Under the pieces are notes generated by a model, which had not been told where the DNA came from, did no database searches, and worked only from the letters and a program-made list of their open reading frames with translations. Positions 1 through 6,715 of a stretch of DNA of 17,114 nt are shown here, one piece after another (position 1 is the stretch's first letter; each line of letters begins with the position of its first letter). This DNA is from Bacteroidales bacterium UBA4788 (lineage in GTDB: Bacteria > Bacteroidota > Bacteroidia > Bacteroidales > VadinHA17): NCBI GenBank assembly GCA_002402965.1, contig DHGW01000048.1, forward strand, positions 48,282 to 65,395. Direction: 5' to 3'. The translations under genes were made by a program, and so were the position numbers.

Positions 1-1047
1 CATCTGAAGGATTTCAGGGAGCGTATCAGGGTTGACGGCAGAATGATTGAAGAGGAGGAGGTGATACGGTTCGTTCAGAAACATGATGCACTGATGCGAC
101 ATGTAAAACCTTCCTTTTTCGAGCTGACGGTGGCGATGGCTTTCGATTATTTTGCGCGGATGAATGTCGATGTGGCAGTCATAGAGGTGGGAATGGGTGG
201 AAGGCTCGACTCAACCAACATTATAATGCCGGAGCTGTCGGTAATTACAAACATAGGCCATGATCACATGGAGTTCCTTGGGAATACCCTGGCAGCCGTG
301 GCAGGAGAGAAGGCTGGTATTATAAAGGAGGGTGTTCCTGTTGTCATAGGGGAGACGCAAGCTGAGACAGCGGATGTATTCCGGCAGAGGGCTGAGGTGA
401 TGAATGCTCCGCTGACGGTTGCCGACCGGCGGTTCAGGTGCAGGCTGGGGAATACTTTCCCCGACAATTCCCTGAGGCGGTTTACCCTTGAGGGGCTGGA
501 CGACGGTATCACGATGAAAGGTGAGACGCCGCTTGGAGGACTGGCGCAGCAGAAGAATATCCAGACTGCGGCAGCAGTGGTGGAGGTGCTATCGGCCGGC
601 TTCGGAGTGACCCGGGAACATTTTCTCAGGGGTGTTGCCGCAGTGGTGACAAATACCGGTCTCCTGGGCCGCTGGCAGGTGCTGTCGCAATCACCGCTGA
701 CAGTCTGCGATACCGGGCATAACCGGGAAGGGCTTGAGTATGTTATGCGGCAGATACGGGCGACGCGAAAGCAGAAGCTGCACATGGTGATAGGATTTGT
801 GAACGACAAGGATCTGGGATCTGTGTTGCCGCTCTTTCCGCGTGATGCCATATATTATTTCACTAAGGCCTCTGTCCCCAGGGCGCTGGATGAGCAGCTT
901 CTGAAAGCAGCAGCGGAGAGGTACGGTCTTGCAGGCAACGTATATACAGCTGTTCCTGAAGCGGTTGAGGCGGCGCGCTCCGTCGCCGGACCCCAGGATA
1001 TGATTTTTATCGGAGGGTCGACATTTGTGGTGGCAGATGCGCTGTGA
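1..1047 (+). CDS. folC: Folylpolyglutamate synthase / dihydrofolate synthase, 5' end missing
   Basis: A Mur-ligase-family enzyme that adds glutamate to folates (and, in bifunctional forms, to dihydropteroate) in the cytoplasm. The reading frame is open from base 1: 14 codons before the first ATG (position 43) already read HLKDFRERIRVDG, the conserved FolC stretch, so the real start lies left of the window and ATG 43 is internal. Seen next are EVGMGGRLDSTN, then NIGHDHMEFLG and EKAGIIK, which carry the ATP/Mg site and the carbamylated-lysine region of this family. The C-terminal ligase domain has DTGHNREG and ends IFIGGSTFVVADAL before TGA. About 348 residues are visible against a usual 420-440, so roughly 80 N-terminal residues, including the GTNGKGS P-loop, are outside. 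The family call is secure; mono- versus bifunctionality cannot be decided. Confidence 0.95.
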   Translation, partial: HLKDFRERIRVDGRMIEEEEVIRFVQKHDALMRHVKPSFFELTVAMAFDYFARMNVDVAVIEVGMGGRLDSTNIIMPELSVITNIGHDHMEFLGNTLAAVAGEKAGIIKEGVPVVIGETQAETADVFRQRAEVMNAPLTVADRRFRCRLGNTFPDNSLRRFTLEGLDDGITMKGETPLGGLAQQKNIQTAAAVVEVLSAGFGVTREHFLRGVAAVVTNTGLLGRWQVLSQSPLTVCDTGHNREGLEYVMRQIRATRKQKLHMVIGFVNDKDLGSVLPLFPRDAIYYFTKASVPRALDEQLLKAAAERYGLAGNVYTAVPEAVEAARSVAGPQDMIFIGGSTFVVADAL

Positions 1048-1050
1048 TAC

Positions 1051-1071
1051 AGGCAATAGGCAATAGGCAAT
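1051..1071. repeat. Heptamer direct repeat, AGGCAAT x 3
   Basis: Three perfect head-to-tail copies of AGGCAAT start four bases after the folC stop codon. The array is the inverted counterpart of the longer heptamer array at 1211-1247 on the far side of the same intergenic gap. The two could pair as a long stem with a loop of about 140 bases between the convergent folC and GMP-synthase-like genes. Confidence 0.8.
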
Positions 1072-1210
1072 TGTGGCGTTGCCCGTAGACACTCAAGAAT
1101 TGTAGCCGGCAGACGGTTCAGGCAAAAGGATATTGTGAAGTCGGCAACAGACTTGCAGTTAATATTTTCATTCAGCTTATAACTAGCTGTATATATGATA
1201 AATACACTAT
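1072..1210. other. Non-coding gap between convergent genes
   Basis: About 140 bases lie between the two heptamer arrays. No convincing coding frame and no classic GC stem followed by a T run is present. A weak 5-bp stem (CAGCT at 1173-1177 with AGCTG at 1185-1189) precedes an AT-rich run. Since both flanking genes end here, transcription from both sides must stop in or near this gap, perhaps with help from the flanking inverted arrays. Confidence 0.5.
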
Positions 1211-1247
1211 TACCTATTGCCTACTGCCTACTGCCTCCTGCCTCCTG
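1211..1247. repeat. Degenerate heptamer array, ATTGCCT/ACTGCCT/CCTGCCT
   Basis: Units ATTGCCT, ACTGCCT, ACTGCCT and CCTGCCT follow each other at 1216-1243, with partial units on both sides (tacct at 1211-1215, cctg at 1244-1247). The reverse complement of the first unit is AGGCAAT, the exact unit of the array at 1051-1071. The other units differ by one base each, and the change allows G-U pairing in a minus-strand transcript. The array ends just outside the stop codon of the minus-strand gene. Confidence 0.8.
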
Positions 1248-1251
1248 AACA

Positions 1252-2214
1252 TCAGACTGCCTCAATGGTTGAAGGAGGTTTGGTGGCAATATTATAGGTA
1301 ACAGATACGACCCCCGGAACCTTCTTCAGGATTTCGGCTGCCATGGATTCCAGCAGCTCAAACGGGAGCCTCGTTGGTGTTGCAGTGCGGGCATCCACGC
1401 TGTCCCAGCAGCGCACCTCAATCTGCCTCCCAAAATCGCGCTTGCCGTCGCGCATGCCGGTCACACGGTCGTCATGCAGAATGGCCATGTACTGAAACGC
1501 CCCCCTGCCTGCAAGGAGCCCCTCCACTATTGCCGTTGCCTTTCTGACTGTGTCAAGCTTCTCCTGCGTCACCTCTCCTATGATTCTCGCTGCCAGGGCC
1601 GGACCGGGGAAGGGGATGCGGTTGAACATCTCTTCCGGCAGTCCTGCGGCACGGCCGGTCATTCTTACGCCGTCCTTTCTCAACCGGATCAGGGGTTCGA
1701 TGATATTATACCCGAATGCCTCCTGCGGATCTATACCAAGCTGGGCGAAGACGTTATGTTGTCTCTTTATGCCTGCAACTGTCTCGTCCACATCGGTGAG
1801 GATGGTTCCCTGGAGAAGGTGTTTCGCGCCGCTCTCCTTTACGATGCGCCCGAATACCTTCTTGTAGAAGGTCTGGGTGATGGCTTCACGTTTCTGTTCA
1901 GGGTCAGTGATTCCGGCAAGGGCTTCAAGGAACTCCTGCTGCGCCTCAATGATCTCCACCTTAATTCCAAACTTTTTGAATACCCTGGCAACAGCCTCAG
2001 GTTCACCCTCGCGCATCAGCCCGTTCTGTATGAACACCGTCCTGAGCCTGTCACCGAGAGCCAAATGTCCGATCATTGTGACAACCGAGGAGTCCACGCC
2101 TCCGGAGAGAGCGTTAATGGCGGTACCGTCGCCCACAACGGCTCTTATCTCCTTAACTTTTTCTGCAATGAATTGTTCGGCGTTCAATTCCTGTACCTTG
2201 ATTTCACTGATCAT
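1252..2214 (-). CDS. Stand-alone GMP-synthase-type ATP pyrophosphatase (GuaA C-terminal part only)
   Basis: In GMP synthase this domain adenylates XMP and replaces the 2-oxo group with ammonia to give GMP. The 320-residue protein starts directly with the ATP-PPase: the PP-loop ALSGGVDSSVV is at residues 35-45. LLQGTILTDVDE, then IIEPLIRLRKDGVR, RIPFPGPALAARIIGE and the C-terminal KPPSTIEAV follow the order of the GuaA C-terminal half. No glutamine amidotransferase domain is fused, and none is next to it, as in archaeal two-subunit enzymes. It is diverged: the lid motif usually written HHNVGGLP reads RQHNVFAQLGI, and the usual KPPxTIEWE ending reads KPPSTIEAV. It may therefore be a true two-subunit GMP synthase, or a paralogue acting on another substrate. 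It is transcribed alone, convergent with folC, from a likely promoter at 2242-2276. Confidence 0.8.
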   Translation of the reverse strand: MISEIKVQELNAEQFIAEKVKEIRAVVGDGTAINALSGGVDSSVVTMIGHLALGDRLRTVFIQNGLMREGEPEAVARVFKKFGIKVEIIEAQQEFLEALAGITDPEQKREAITQTFYKKVFGRIVKESGAKHLLQGTILTDVDETVAGIKRQHNVFAQLGIDPQEAFGYNIIEPLIRLRKDGVRMTGRAAGLPEEMFNRIPFPGPALAARIIGEVTQEKLDTVRKATAIVEGLLAGRGAFQYMAILHDDRVTGMRDGKRDFGRQIEVRCWDSVDARTATPTRLPFELLESMAAEILKKVPGVVSVTYNIATKPPSTIEAV

Positions 2215-2241
2215 CTTCTGCGGATTTAGTGTTGATAGTTA

Positions 2242-2276
2242 CAAATATAGTAAAAGGCTTATCGCCTTAAGGCAAA
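2242..2276 (-). promoter_or_regulatory. Bacteroidota-type promoter of the GMP-synthase-like gene
   Basis: Read on the minus strand, TATATTTG (2249-2242) fits the bacteroidete -7 consensus TAnnTTTG exactly. A TTTG at 2276-2273 stands upstream as a -33 element, but the spacer is 23 bases, slightly longer than usual. The -7 box is 27 bases before the ATG at 2214. A small inverted repeat (AAGGC at 2254-2258, GCCTT at 2264-2268) sits in the spacer and might be an operator; that is inference. Confidence 0.5.
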
Positions 2277-2471
2277 ATGATGGCTCAGCATTTTTTAGTC
2301 TCAAATTTTTATTCCCCGAAGAAATATATGACATCTCGTTTCTGCGGATGTAAATTTGATTTGACAATATCAATAGCCTCTGTAGTAATTATATATCAGG
2401 AGAATCCCGGAAATCCGCCACCAGAGTAGGGAGTAGACGCCGAAAAACTCAAGAGTAGGTACTTCTAAAAA
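2277..2471. other. AT-rich intergenic stretch with GAGTAG heptamers
   Basis: No coding frame was seen. AGAGTAG (2423-2429) and GGAGTAG (2430-2436) are adjacent heptamers, and a third AGAGTAG stands at 2452-2458. They lie immediately upstream of the broken barrel gene. TAAATTTG at 2351-2358 fits the -7 box on the plus strand, but has no -33 partner at the right distance. Confidence 0.4.
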
Positions 2472-3143
2472 ACGGACTATAAAAAAATCTTTTTGCTTTT
2501 GGCAATTCTATGCCTTGTTGCAGCAAACACTGCGGCACGGCTTGACAAGGGCAATGTCATGCTCGGTACTACCTCCACGGTTGCAATGGGCGGCGGATGA
2601 GGTTCTGAGCTTATGAGCCTGGGCTTCTCAAAAACCAAATACAAAGTGGGCACTGTAACTGAAGTTGACTATACTATGACCTACTATAACCTGCTGCCTA
2701 AGGCCGGTTATTTCATCATGGATAATCTTGTCGCGGGCCTTGAGGTCCTGGTAAGCGGTTATTCAGAAGAAAATACATACTACGAAGGTAAATGGAGCGA
2801 GTCAATGTTAGGTGTTGGACCATTTATCAGATACTATTATCCTCTGGAAAAGATTTATCCCTTTGCAGAAATAGAGACACTTTTTGGCAGATATATGTAT
2901 AAATGGCCGACATCAGGAAGTACCAATGTTGAAGAAAAGAACAATTTCTTTCTGATTGGAGTTTTTCTGGGAGCGGCAGTCCCTCTGACTGATAAAGTAA
3001 CATTTGACATCATGGCCGGTTACCTGTACACCTCCTTCAGTTTTTCAGGTGAGGTATACGGAGAAGGTGAAGACTATAAAGAGATTACCGGCGGAGTAGG
3101 AATAAAAATGGGATTTACAGTATACCTGCCCACTAACTTTTGA
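2472..3143 (+). pseudogene. Outer-membrane beta-barrel protein, start codon lost and in-frame TGA
   Basis: From 2472 the frame reads T-D-Y-K-K-I-F-L-L-L-A-I-L-C-L-V-A-A-N-T, a textbook signal peptide. Its first codon is ACG where ATG is expected, and an in-frame stop (TAA 2466-2468) lies just upstream, so no ATG can begin it. The same frame is then interrupted by TGA at 2598-2600 and continues without a break to the stop at 3141-3143. The downstream 176 codons (ATG at 2613) contain alternating amphipathic strands rich in Tyr and Gly, including VGPFIRYYYP and YPFAEIETLFG, and a terminal Phe, all typical of small bacteroidete porin-family barrels. Started at 2613 the product would lack a signal peptide and could not reach the outer membrane. 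With both changes reversed the protein would be about 223 residues. A sequencing error at one site is possible, two together less so. Role unknown. Confidence 0.7.
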
Positions 3144-3169
3144 CTTTCAGACATAAGACTTTGGACTTT
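3141..3169. repeat. GACTTT heptamer repeat
   Basis: TGACTTT (3141-3147), AGACTTT (3156-3162) and GGACTTT (3163-3169) form a short degenerate heptamer run, with an 8-base diverged unit (CAGACATA) between the first two. The first unit contains the stop codon of the broken barrel gene. It is the third heptamer family in the first 3.2 kb of the window, each in an intergenic place. Confidence 0.55.
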
Positions 3170-3201
3170 TTTTCTCTAACTTAATCCCAAAATTCGCCAG
3201 T

Positions 3202-5004
3202 ATGAAATTTAGAATTTTTTTAGCGGCTTGTCTCATCTTCGCGATCGCGGCAGCTAATGCCCAGGAGAGCAGGAGACTGATCATTCTTCACACGAACGAT
3301 TTCCACTCCCACCTCCAGGGTTACGCTCCGGAGTCTGCCTATACGCCGGGTGTGGCAGACAATGATCAGACAATAGGCGGATTCTCACGGATAGCGGCAA
3401 TTATATCCGATGTCAAGACTGAAAATCCGGAATCGACACTTGTGCTTGATGCGGGCGACTGTTTAATGGGCACACTTTTTCATGCACTCGAGACAGAAAC
3501 AGGATTCCAGCTGCCGCTCATGAGAAAGGCGGGTTATGATGTTGTGGCCATGGGAAATCACGACTTCGACTTTGGCCCTGCATCATATGCCAGGATAGTC
3601 AGGAAATCAAAACAGCGGGGAGACATACCTGTCATGCTGCTGGGGAATGCTGTTACAGACCCTGATGATCCGGCTGATAATGACTTCGAGGCTCTCATGA
3701 ACGATGGCCTTGTAAGGCATTATGTTATTGAGGAGAGGGAGGGACTTAAAATCGGAATCTTCTCCCTACTGGGAAAGGATGCCGATGAATCTGCCCCCTA
3801 CGCTCCTCCTGTGACCTTTAACAAGATAATCCCTGCAGCAAAGAAAATTGTTAAAGAGCTGAAGAAGGAGGGATGCGATGTTATTATATGTCTGTCACAC
3901 AGTGGAATATCCAAAGACAAAAAAGGAGGGTGGTCTGGTGAGGATGTAAAGCTTGCCCAAAAGGTGAGTGGTATTAACCTGATCATTACCGGACACACAC
4001 ATGTCCTCCTTAAAGAACCCCTGTACGTAAACGGAGTACCTATAGTCGGGGTTGGCGATAACGGCAGATTTGTCGGGAAAATTGATCTTCTTGCAGGCAC
4101 GAACGGCGTGAAACTTGAGAGATTTGAAGCCATTCCCGTTGACGACAGGATAAAATCACGGAATGAACTACAATCGGAGATAGTAATTCAGCAGGAGAAA
4201 ATAAACGATGCAATTCTGACTCCGTTGGGCATGTCCTATGCCATGCCCGTCGCCATCGCCCCGTTCTCAGTGTCTTATGATGAATACGGGGATGCCGGGG
4301 CAAGTAACCTGGGCCCCATGGTGGCCGATGCGATCTACGATTATGTAAACAGCGAAGGGCCGGGTACTGACATTGCCATTGTAGCGGCAGGTGTCCTTCG
4401 TGATCCTATCCTTCCCGGAGTGCAGAGCGTGGCTGATGTTTTCAGGGTCATGTCACTGGGTTCGGGGATGGATAATGTACCCGGATACGCCCTCTCAAAA
4501 ATGTGGGTGACGGGAAAGGAACTGAAGAACATTGCCGAGATACTTCTCTTTACGTCAGCTTCGGCCCCTTCAAATTATCCCTTCTTTTCTCATCTCCGCA
4601 TAGAATATGACCTTGATGGAAGGATTTTCAATAAGGTTCGCAAGATTGAAATGACAGACCACCAGGGAAATGTATCGGAAGTTAATACCTCAAAGGATGA
4701 TCCGAAGCTCTATTCTATAGTAGCCAACTCATACATTGCTGATAACCTGGGGCTGGTAAAAAAGAAAACACTTGGTCTGATAAAGGTTGAACCCAAGGAT
4801 AAGGACGGTAACCTGGTTACCGAAATGGATGACTTCGTGATGGATTTCGATTTAAAGCAGGCCGGTATTCAGGAAGGAAAGGAGTGGCTTGCCCTGGTGA
4901 GGTTCATGCAGCAGTTCCCGGCGCTGGTTGAGGAAGGATTGCCCGTGATACCTGAGGAATACCGCAATCCGCTCCGTTCTCTTGTCGCAACAGGCAGCAA
5001 ATGA
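3202..5004 (+). CDS. Exported 5'-nucleotidase / 2',3'-cyclic phosphodiesterase family protein (UshA-like)
   Basis: A two-domain metallophosphatase that removes phosphate from nucleotides or related esters outside the cytoplasm. Residues 1-20 form a signal peptide ending in ANA. The N-terminal calcineurin-like domain shows all metal-site blocks: NDFHSH (32-37), DAGDCLMG (83-90), GNHDFD (118-123), LSHSG (231-235) and GHTH (264-267). The C-terminal 5'-nucleotidase domain begins near residue 345 with ASNLGPMVADAIYD, where the substrate-stacking aromatics normally lie. At 600 residues it is slightly longer than E. coli UshA (about 550). It has no visible lipobox or anchor, so a periplasmic location is likely. 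It is the first gene of the tight series leading into the carotenoid genes, and its stop overlaps the next start by 4 bp (ATGA). The true substrate is open. No clear promoter box was found in the 58 bases before it. Confidence 0.88.
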   Translation: MKFRIFLAACLIFAIAAANAQESRRLIILHTNDFHSHLQGYAPESAYTPGVADNDQTIGGFSRIAAIISDVKTENPESTLVLDAGDCLMGTLFHALETETGFQLPLMRKAGYDVVAMGNHDFDFGPASYARIVRKSKQRGDIPVMLLGNAVTDPDDPADNDFEALMNDGLVRHYVIEEREGLKIGIFSLLGKDADESAPYAPPVTFNKIIPAAKKIVKELKKEGCDVIICLSHSGISKDKKGGWSGEDVKLAQKVSGINLIITGHTHVLLKEPLYVNGVPIVGVGDNGRFVGKIDLLAGTNGVKLERFEAIPVDDRIKSRNELQSEIVIQQEKINDAILTPLGMSYAMPVAIAPFSVSYDEYGDAGASNLGPMVADAIYDYVNSEGPGTDIAIVAAGVLRDPILPGVQSVADVFRVMSLGSGMDNVPGYALSKMWVTGKELKNIAEILLFTSASAPSNYPFFSHLRIEYDLDGRIFNKVRKIEMTDHQGNVSEVNTSKDDPKLYSIVANSYIADNLGLVKKKTLGLIKVEPKDKDGNLVTEMDDFVMDFDLKQAGIQEGKEWLALVRFMQQFPALVEEGLPVIPEEYRNPLRSLVATGSK

Positions 5005-5618
5005 TAATTAAAGCGAGACATATTCCCTTCTTTGTACGTTTTTTCAGCTTCTATTCATGGAACGGCCTGAAACGACATTTCAGCGATGTCCGGTTTGATT
5101 GCAGCGTGAATACTGCCGGAAGTCCCGTGCTGCTCATCGGAAACCATTTCAGCTGGTGGGACGGATTCATCGCTTACCGCATTAACGACCTCTTCCTGCA
5201 TAAGAGGTTTCATATCATGATGCTTGAGGAGCAACTTGAGAAGAGGCTTTTCCTTAACAAGGCCGGGGCGTTTTCAATCAAGCGCGGGTCCAGGACGGTG
5301 GTTGACACTCTCAAGTATACATCCGGCCTTCTTCATGATGCTGAAAATATGGTGGTGGTCTACCCGCAGGGGACCATTACATCGATACACCGCAGGCCGG
5401 TACGGTTCGAAAAAGGGGCCGAACGCATCATAGCCGGTGCCTCTGACAAACTGATGATACTGCTTTACATCGCCCTGCCCGACTGGTATTCCGAGAAGAA
5501 ACCCGGGCTATACGTCAGGGTGATAGAATACTCCTCCCGGGAGAGAACCGTCACCGACCTGGAGGAGGCGTACAACATTTTCCTTGACGAGTGCATAGCC
5601 AAACAGATACCTTCATGA
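5001..5618 (+). CDS. PlsC-like acyltransferase, likely acylates the carotenoid glycoside
   Basis: A 205-residue lysophospholipid-acyltransferase-fold protein. It shows the catalytic HX4D block (NHFSWWD, His49 and Asp54), the second block GAFSIKRGSRTV (89-100) and the third block VVYPQGT (119-125), where the more usual form is FPEGTRS. The order and spacing fit the family; the length is a little short, with no long C-terminal tail. It is translationally coupled on both sides by ATGA overlaps, with the nucleotidase before it and the glycosyltransferase after it. In other carotenoid clusters an acyltransferase paired with a glycosyltransferase (CruD/CruC in green sulfur bacteria, CrtO/CrtQ in staphylococci) makes the fatty-acid ester of the carotenoid sugar, and that is the inferred role here. 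A phospholipid role cannot be excluded from sequence alone. Confidence 0.82.
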   Translation: MIIKARHIPFFVRFFSFYSWNGLKRHFSDVRFDCSVNTAGSPVLLIGNHFSWWDGFIAYRINDLFLHKRFHIMMLEEQLEKRLFLNKAGAFSIKRGSRTVVDTLKYTSGLLHDAENMVVVYPQGTITSIHRRPVRFEKGAERIIAGASDKLMILLYIALPDWYSEKKPGLYVRVIEYSSRERTVTDLEEAYNIFLDECIAKQIPS

Positions 5619-6715
5619 TACTGACAATTGCCGGGTGCCTCGTTATCTTCCTGACATTCCTTCGCTTTGCGGTGGCGCTGGTGAATATGCTCTCCAGACC
5701 CTACCTGCCTTTTATCGTAAGGGATAATGACCGGCTGCCTTCTCTCTCAGTGCTCATACCTGTCAGGAATGAAGTGAAGAATATAGGCTACCTGCTGGGC
5801 TCACTGACCGCACTCCGTTATCGCAATGCGGAGATCCTGGTATATGATGACGGATCAACGGACAGCACTGCGGATGTGGTTGCCGGTTACGCAAAGGTGG
5901 ATAAAAGGGTGAGGTGCATCCGGGGAGGTGAGCTCCCTGAGGGTTGGACGGGCAAGAACCATGCATGCCACAAACTGGCTGAAGAGGCGAAGAATGATTA
6001 CCTGCTCTTTCTTGATGCTGACGTCACAGTTGGAGAGGACCTGCTAAGAAGAGCAGTGTCATACTCCTTCCGTCACCAGCTGACGCTGCTTTCGATGTTC
6101 CCCCGTCAGAAGATGAGGAGCAGGGGTGAAAAAGCCATTGTGCCGTTCATGTTCCGCATCTTACTCTCGCTGCTTCCGCTCTTCCTGATACGCCGATGCA
6201 GGTGGACCTCCTTCTCGGCTGCCAACGGACAGATGATGCTTTTCCACGGAGAATTGTACAGGCGATACCGCTTCCATGAACTGGTGAAGGACCGGATGGC
6301 AGAGGACATAGAAATTATGCGGCTGGTGAAGAGGTCAGGACTGAAGGGTGATACGCTAGTGGGACGGAAGGAGATAGAATGCCGGATGTACAGAGGATAT
6401 ATGGAGGGAGTAAACGGCTTTTCCAGGAACATCTTTTCGATGTTCAGCAACAGCATTGCATTTTTTCTTCTCTACGCTGTTACCGGCCTGGTCGGATGGA
6501 TCATTCTGCTCTTCCTGCCATGGCAGTTCGCAACAGCATATTTCTTTATGGTCATTGTCCTGAACGCAATGATCGCCGTGACAAGCAGGCAGAGGGTAAG
6601 TGAAAATCTCCTGTGGTTGCTGCCGGGAATCGCTGCTTTTTACCATATTGCATTCCTGGCAGTCAGAAGACATGCAGGTAAAAATTTTGAATGGAAAGGA
6701 CGAAAAATCAAATGA
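5615..6715 (+). CDS. GT2 membrane glycosyltransferase, CrtQ/CruC-like
   Basis: Likely transfers a sugar to the hydroxyl of a carotenoid at the cytoplasmic membrane. I chose ATG 5615 over the in-frame GTG at 5591 because it gives an ATGA overlap with the preceding stop, the pattern used throughout this operon; the product is then 366 residues. An N-terminal membrane helix (about 1-25) precedes the GT-A domain. That domain shows SVLIPVRNE (45-53), VYDDGSTDST (77-86), LPEGWTGKNHAC (108-118), the DxD-type LDADV (133-137), AANGQMMLF (202-210) and AEDIEIMR (229-236) with the probable catalytic Asp. Two or three more helices follow near residues 279-350. The WTGKxHAC block and the membrane anchors are typical of carotenoid and hopanoid glycosyltransferases. 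The sugar donor cannot be read from sequence. The next gene overlaps by ATGA. Confidence 0.85.
   Translation: MILTIAGCLVIFLTFLRFAVALVNMLSRPYLPFIVRDNDRLPSLSVLIPVRNEVKNIGYLLGSLTALRYRNAEILVYDDGSTDSTADVVAGYAKVDKRVRCIRGGELPEGWTGKNHACHKLAEEAKNDYLLFLDADVTVGEDLLRRAVSYSFRHQLTLLSMFPRQKMRSRGEKAIVPFMFRILLSLLPLFLIRRCRWTSFSAANGQMMLFHGELYRRYRFHELVKDRMAEDIEIMRLVKRSGLKGDTLVGRKEIECRMYRGYMEGVNGFSRNIFSMFSNSIAFFLLYAVTGLVGWIILLFLPWQFATAYFFMVIVLNAMIAVTSRQRVSENLLWLLPGIAAFYHIAFLAVRRHAGKNFEWKGRKIK

Noticed and set aside
264..851. Long open frame on the minus strand across folC
   Set aside because: It is antisense to a clearly conserved FolC frame, is rich in Ser, Pro and Arg without domains, and is explained by codon bias of the real gene.
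1173..1189. CAGCT/AGCTG hairpin as a terminator
   Set aside because: The stem has only 5 bp with a 7-base loop and no T run directly after it, too weak to call as an intrinsic terminator.
1474..2229. 251-codon plus-strand frame over the GMP-synthase-like gene
   Set aside because: The minus strand carries family motifs throughout. The plus-strand product has none and has the odd composition of a shadow frame.
2351..2358. TAAATTTG as a plus-strand promoter for the barrel gene
   Set aside because: It fits the -7 consensus but has no TTTG about 20 bases upstream, and it lies over 110 bases before the broken start. One match in AT-rich DNA is weak.
5591..5614. GTG 5591 as the glycosyltransferase start
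   Set aside because: It would add eight polar residues ahead of the membrane helix. ATG 5615 gives the ATGA overlap used elsewhere in the operon.
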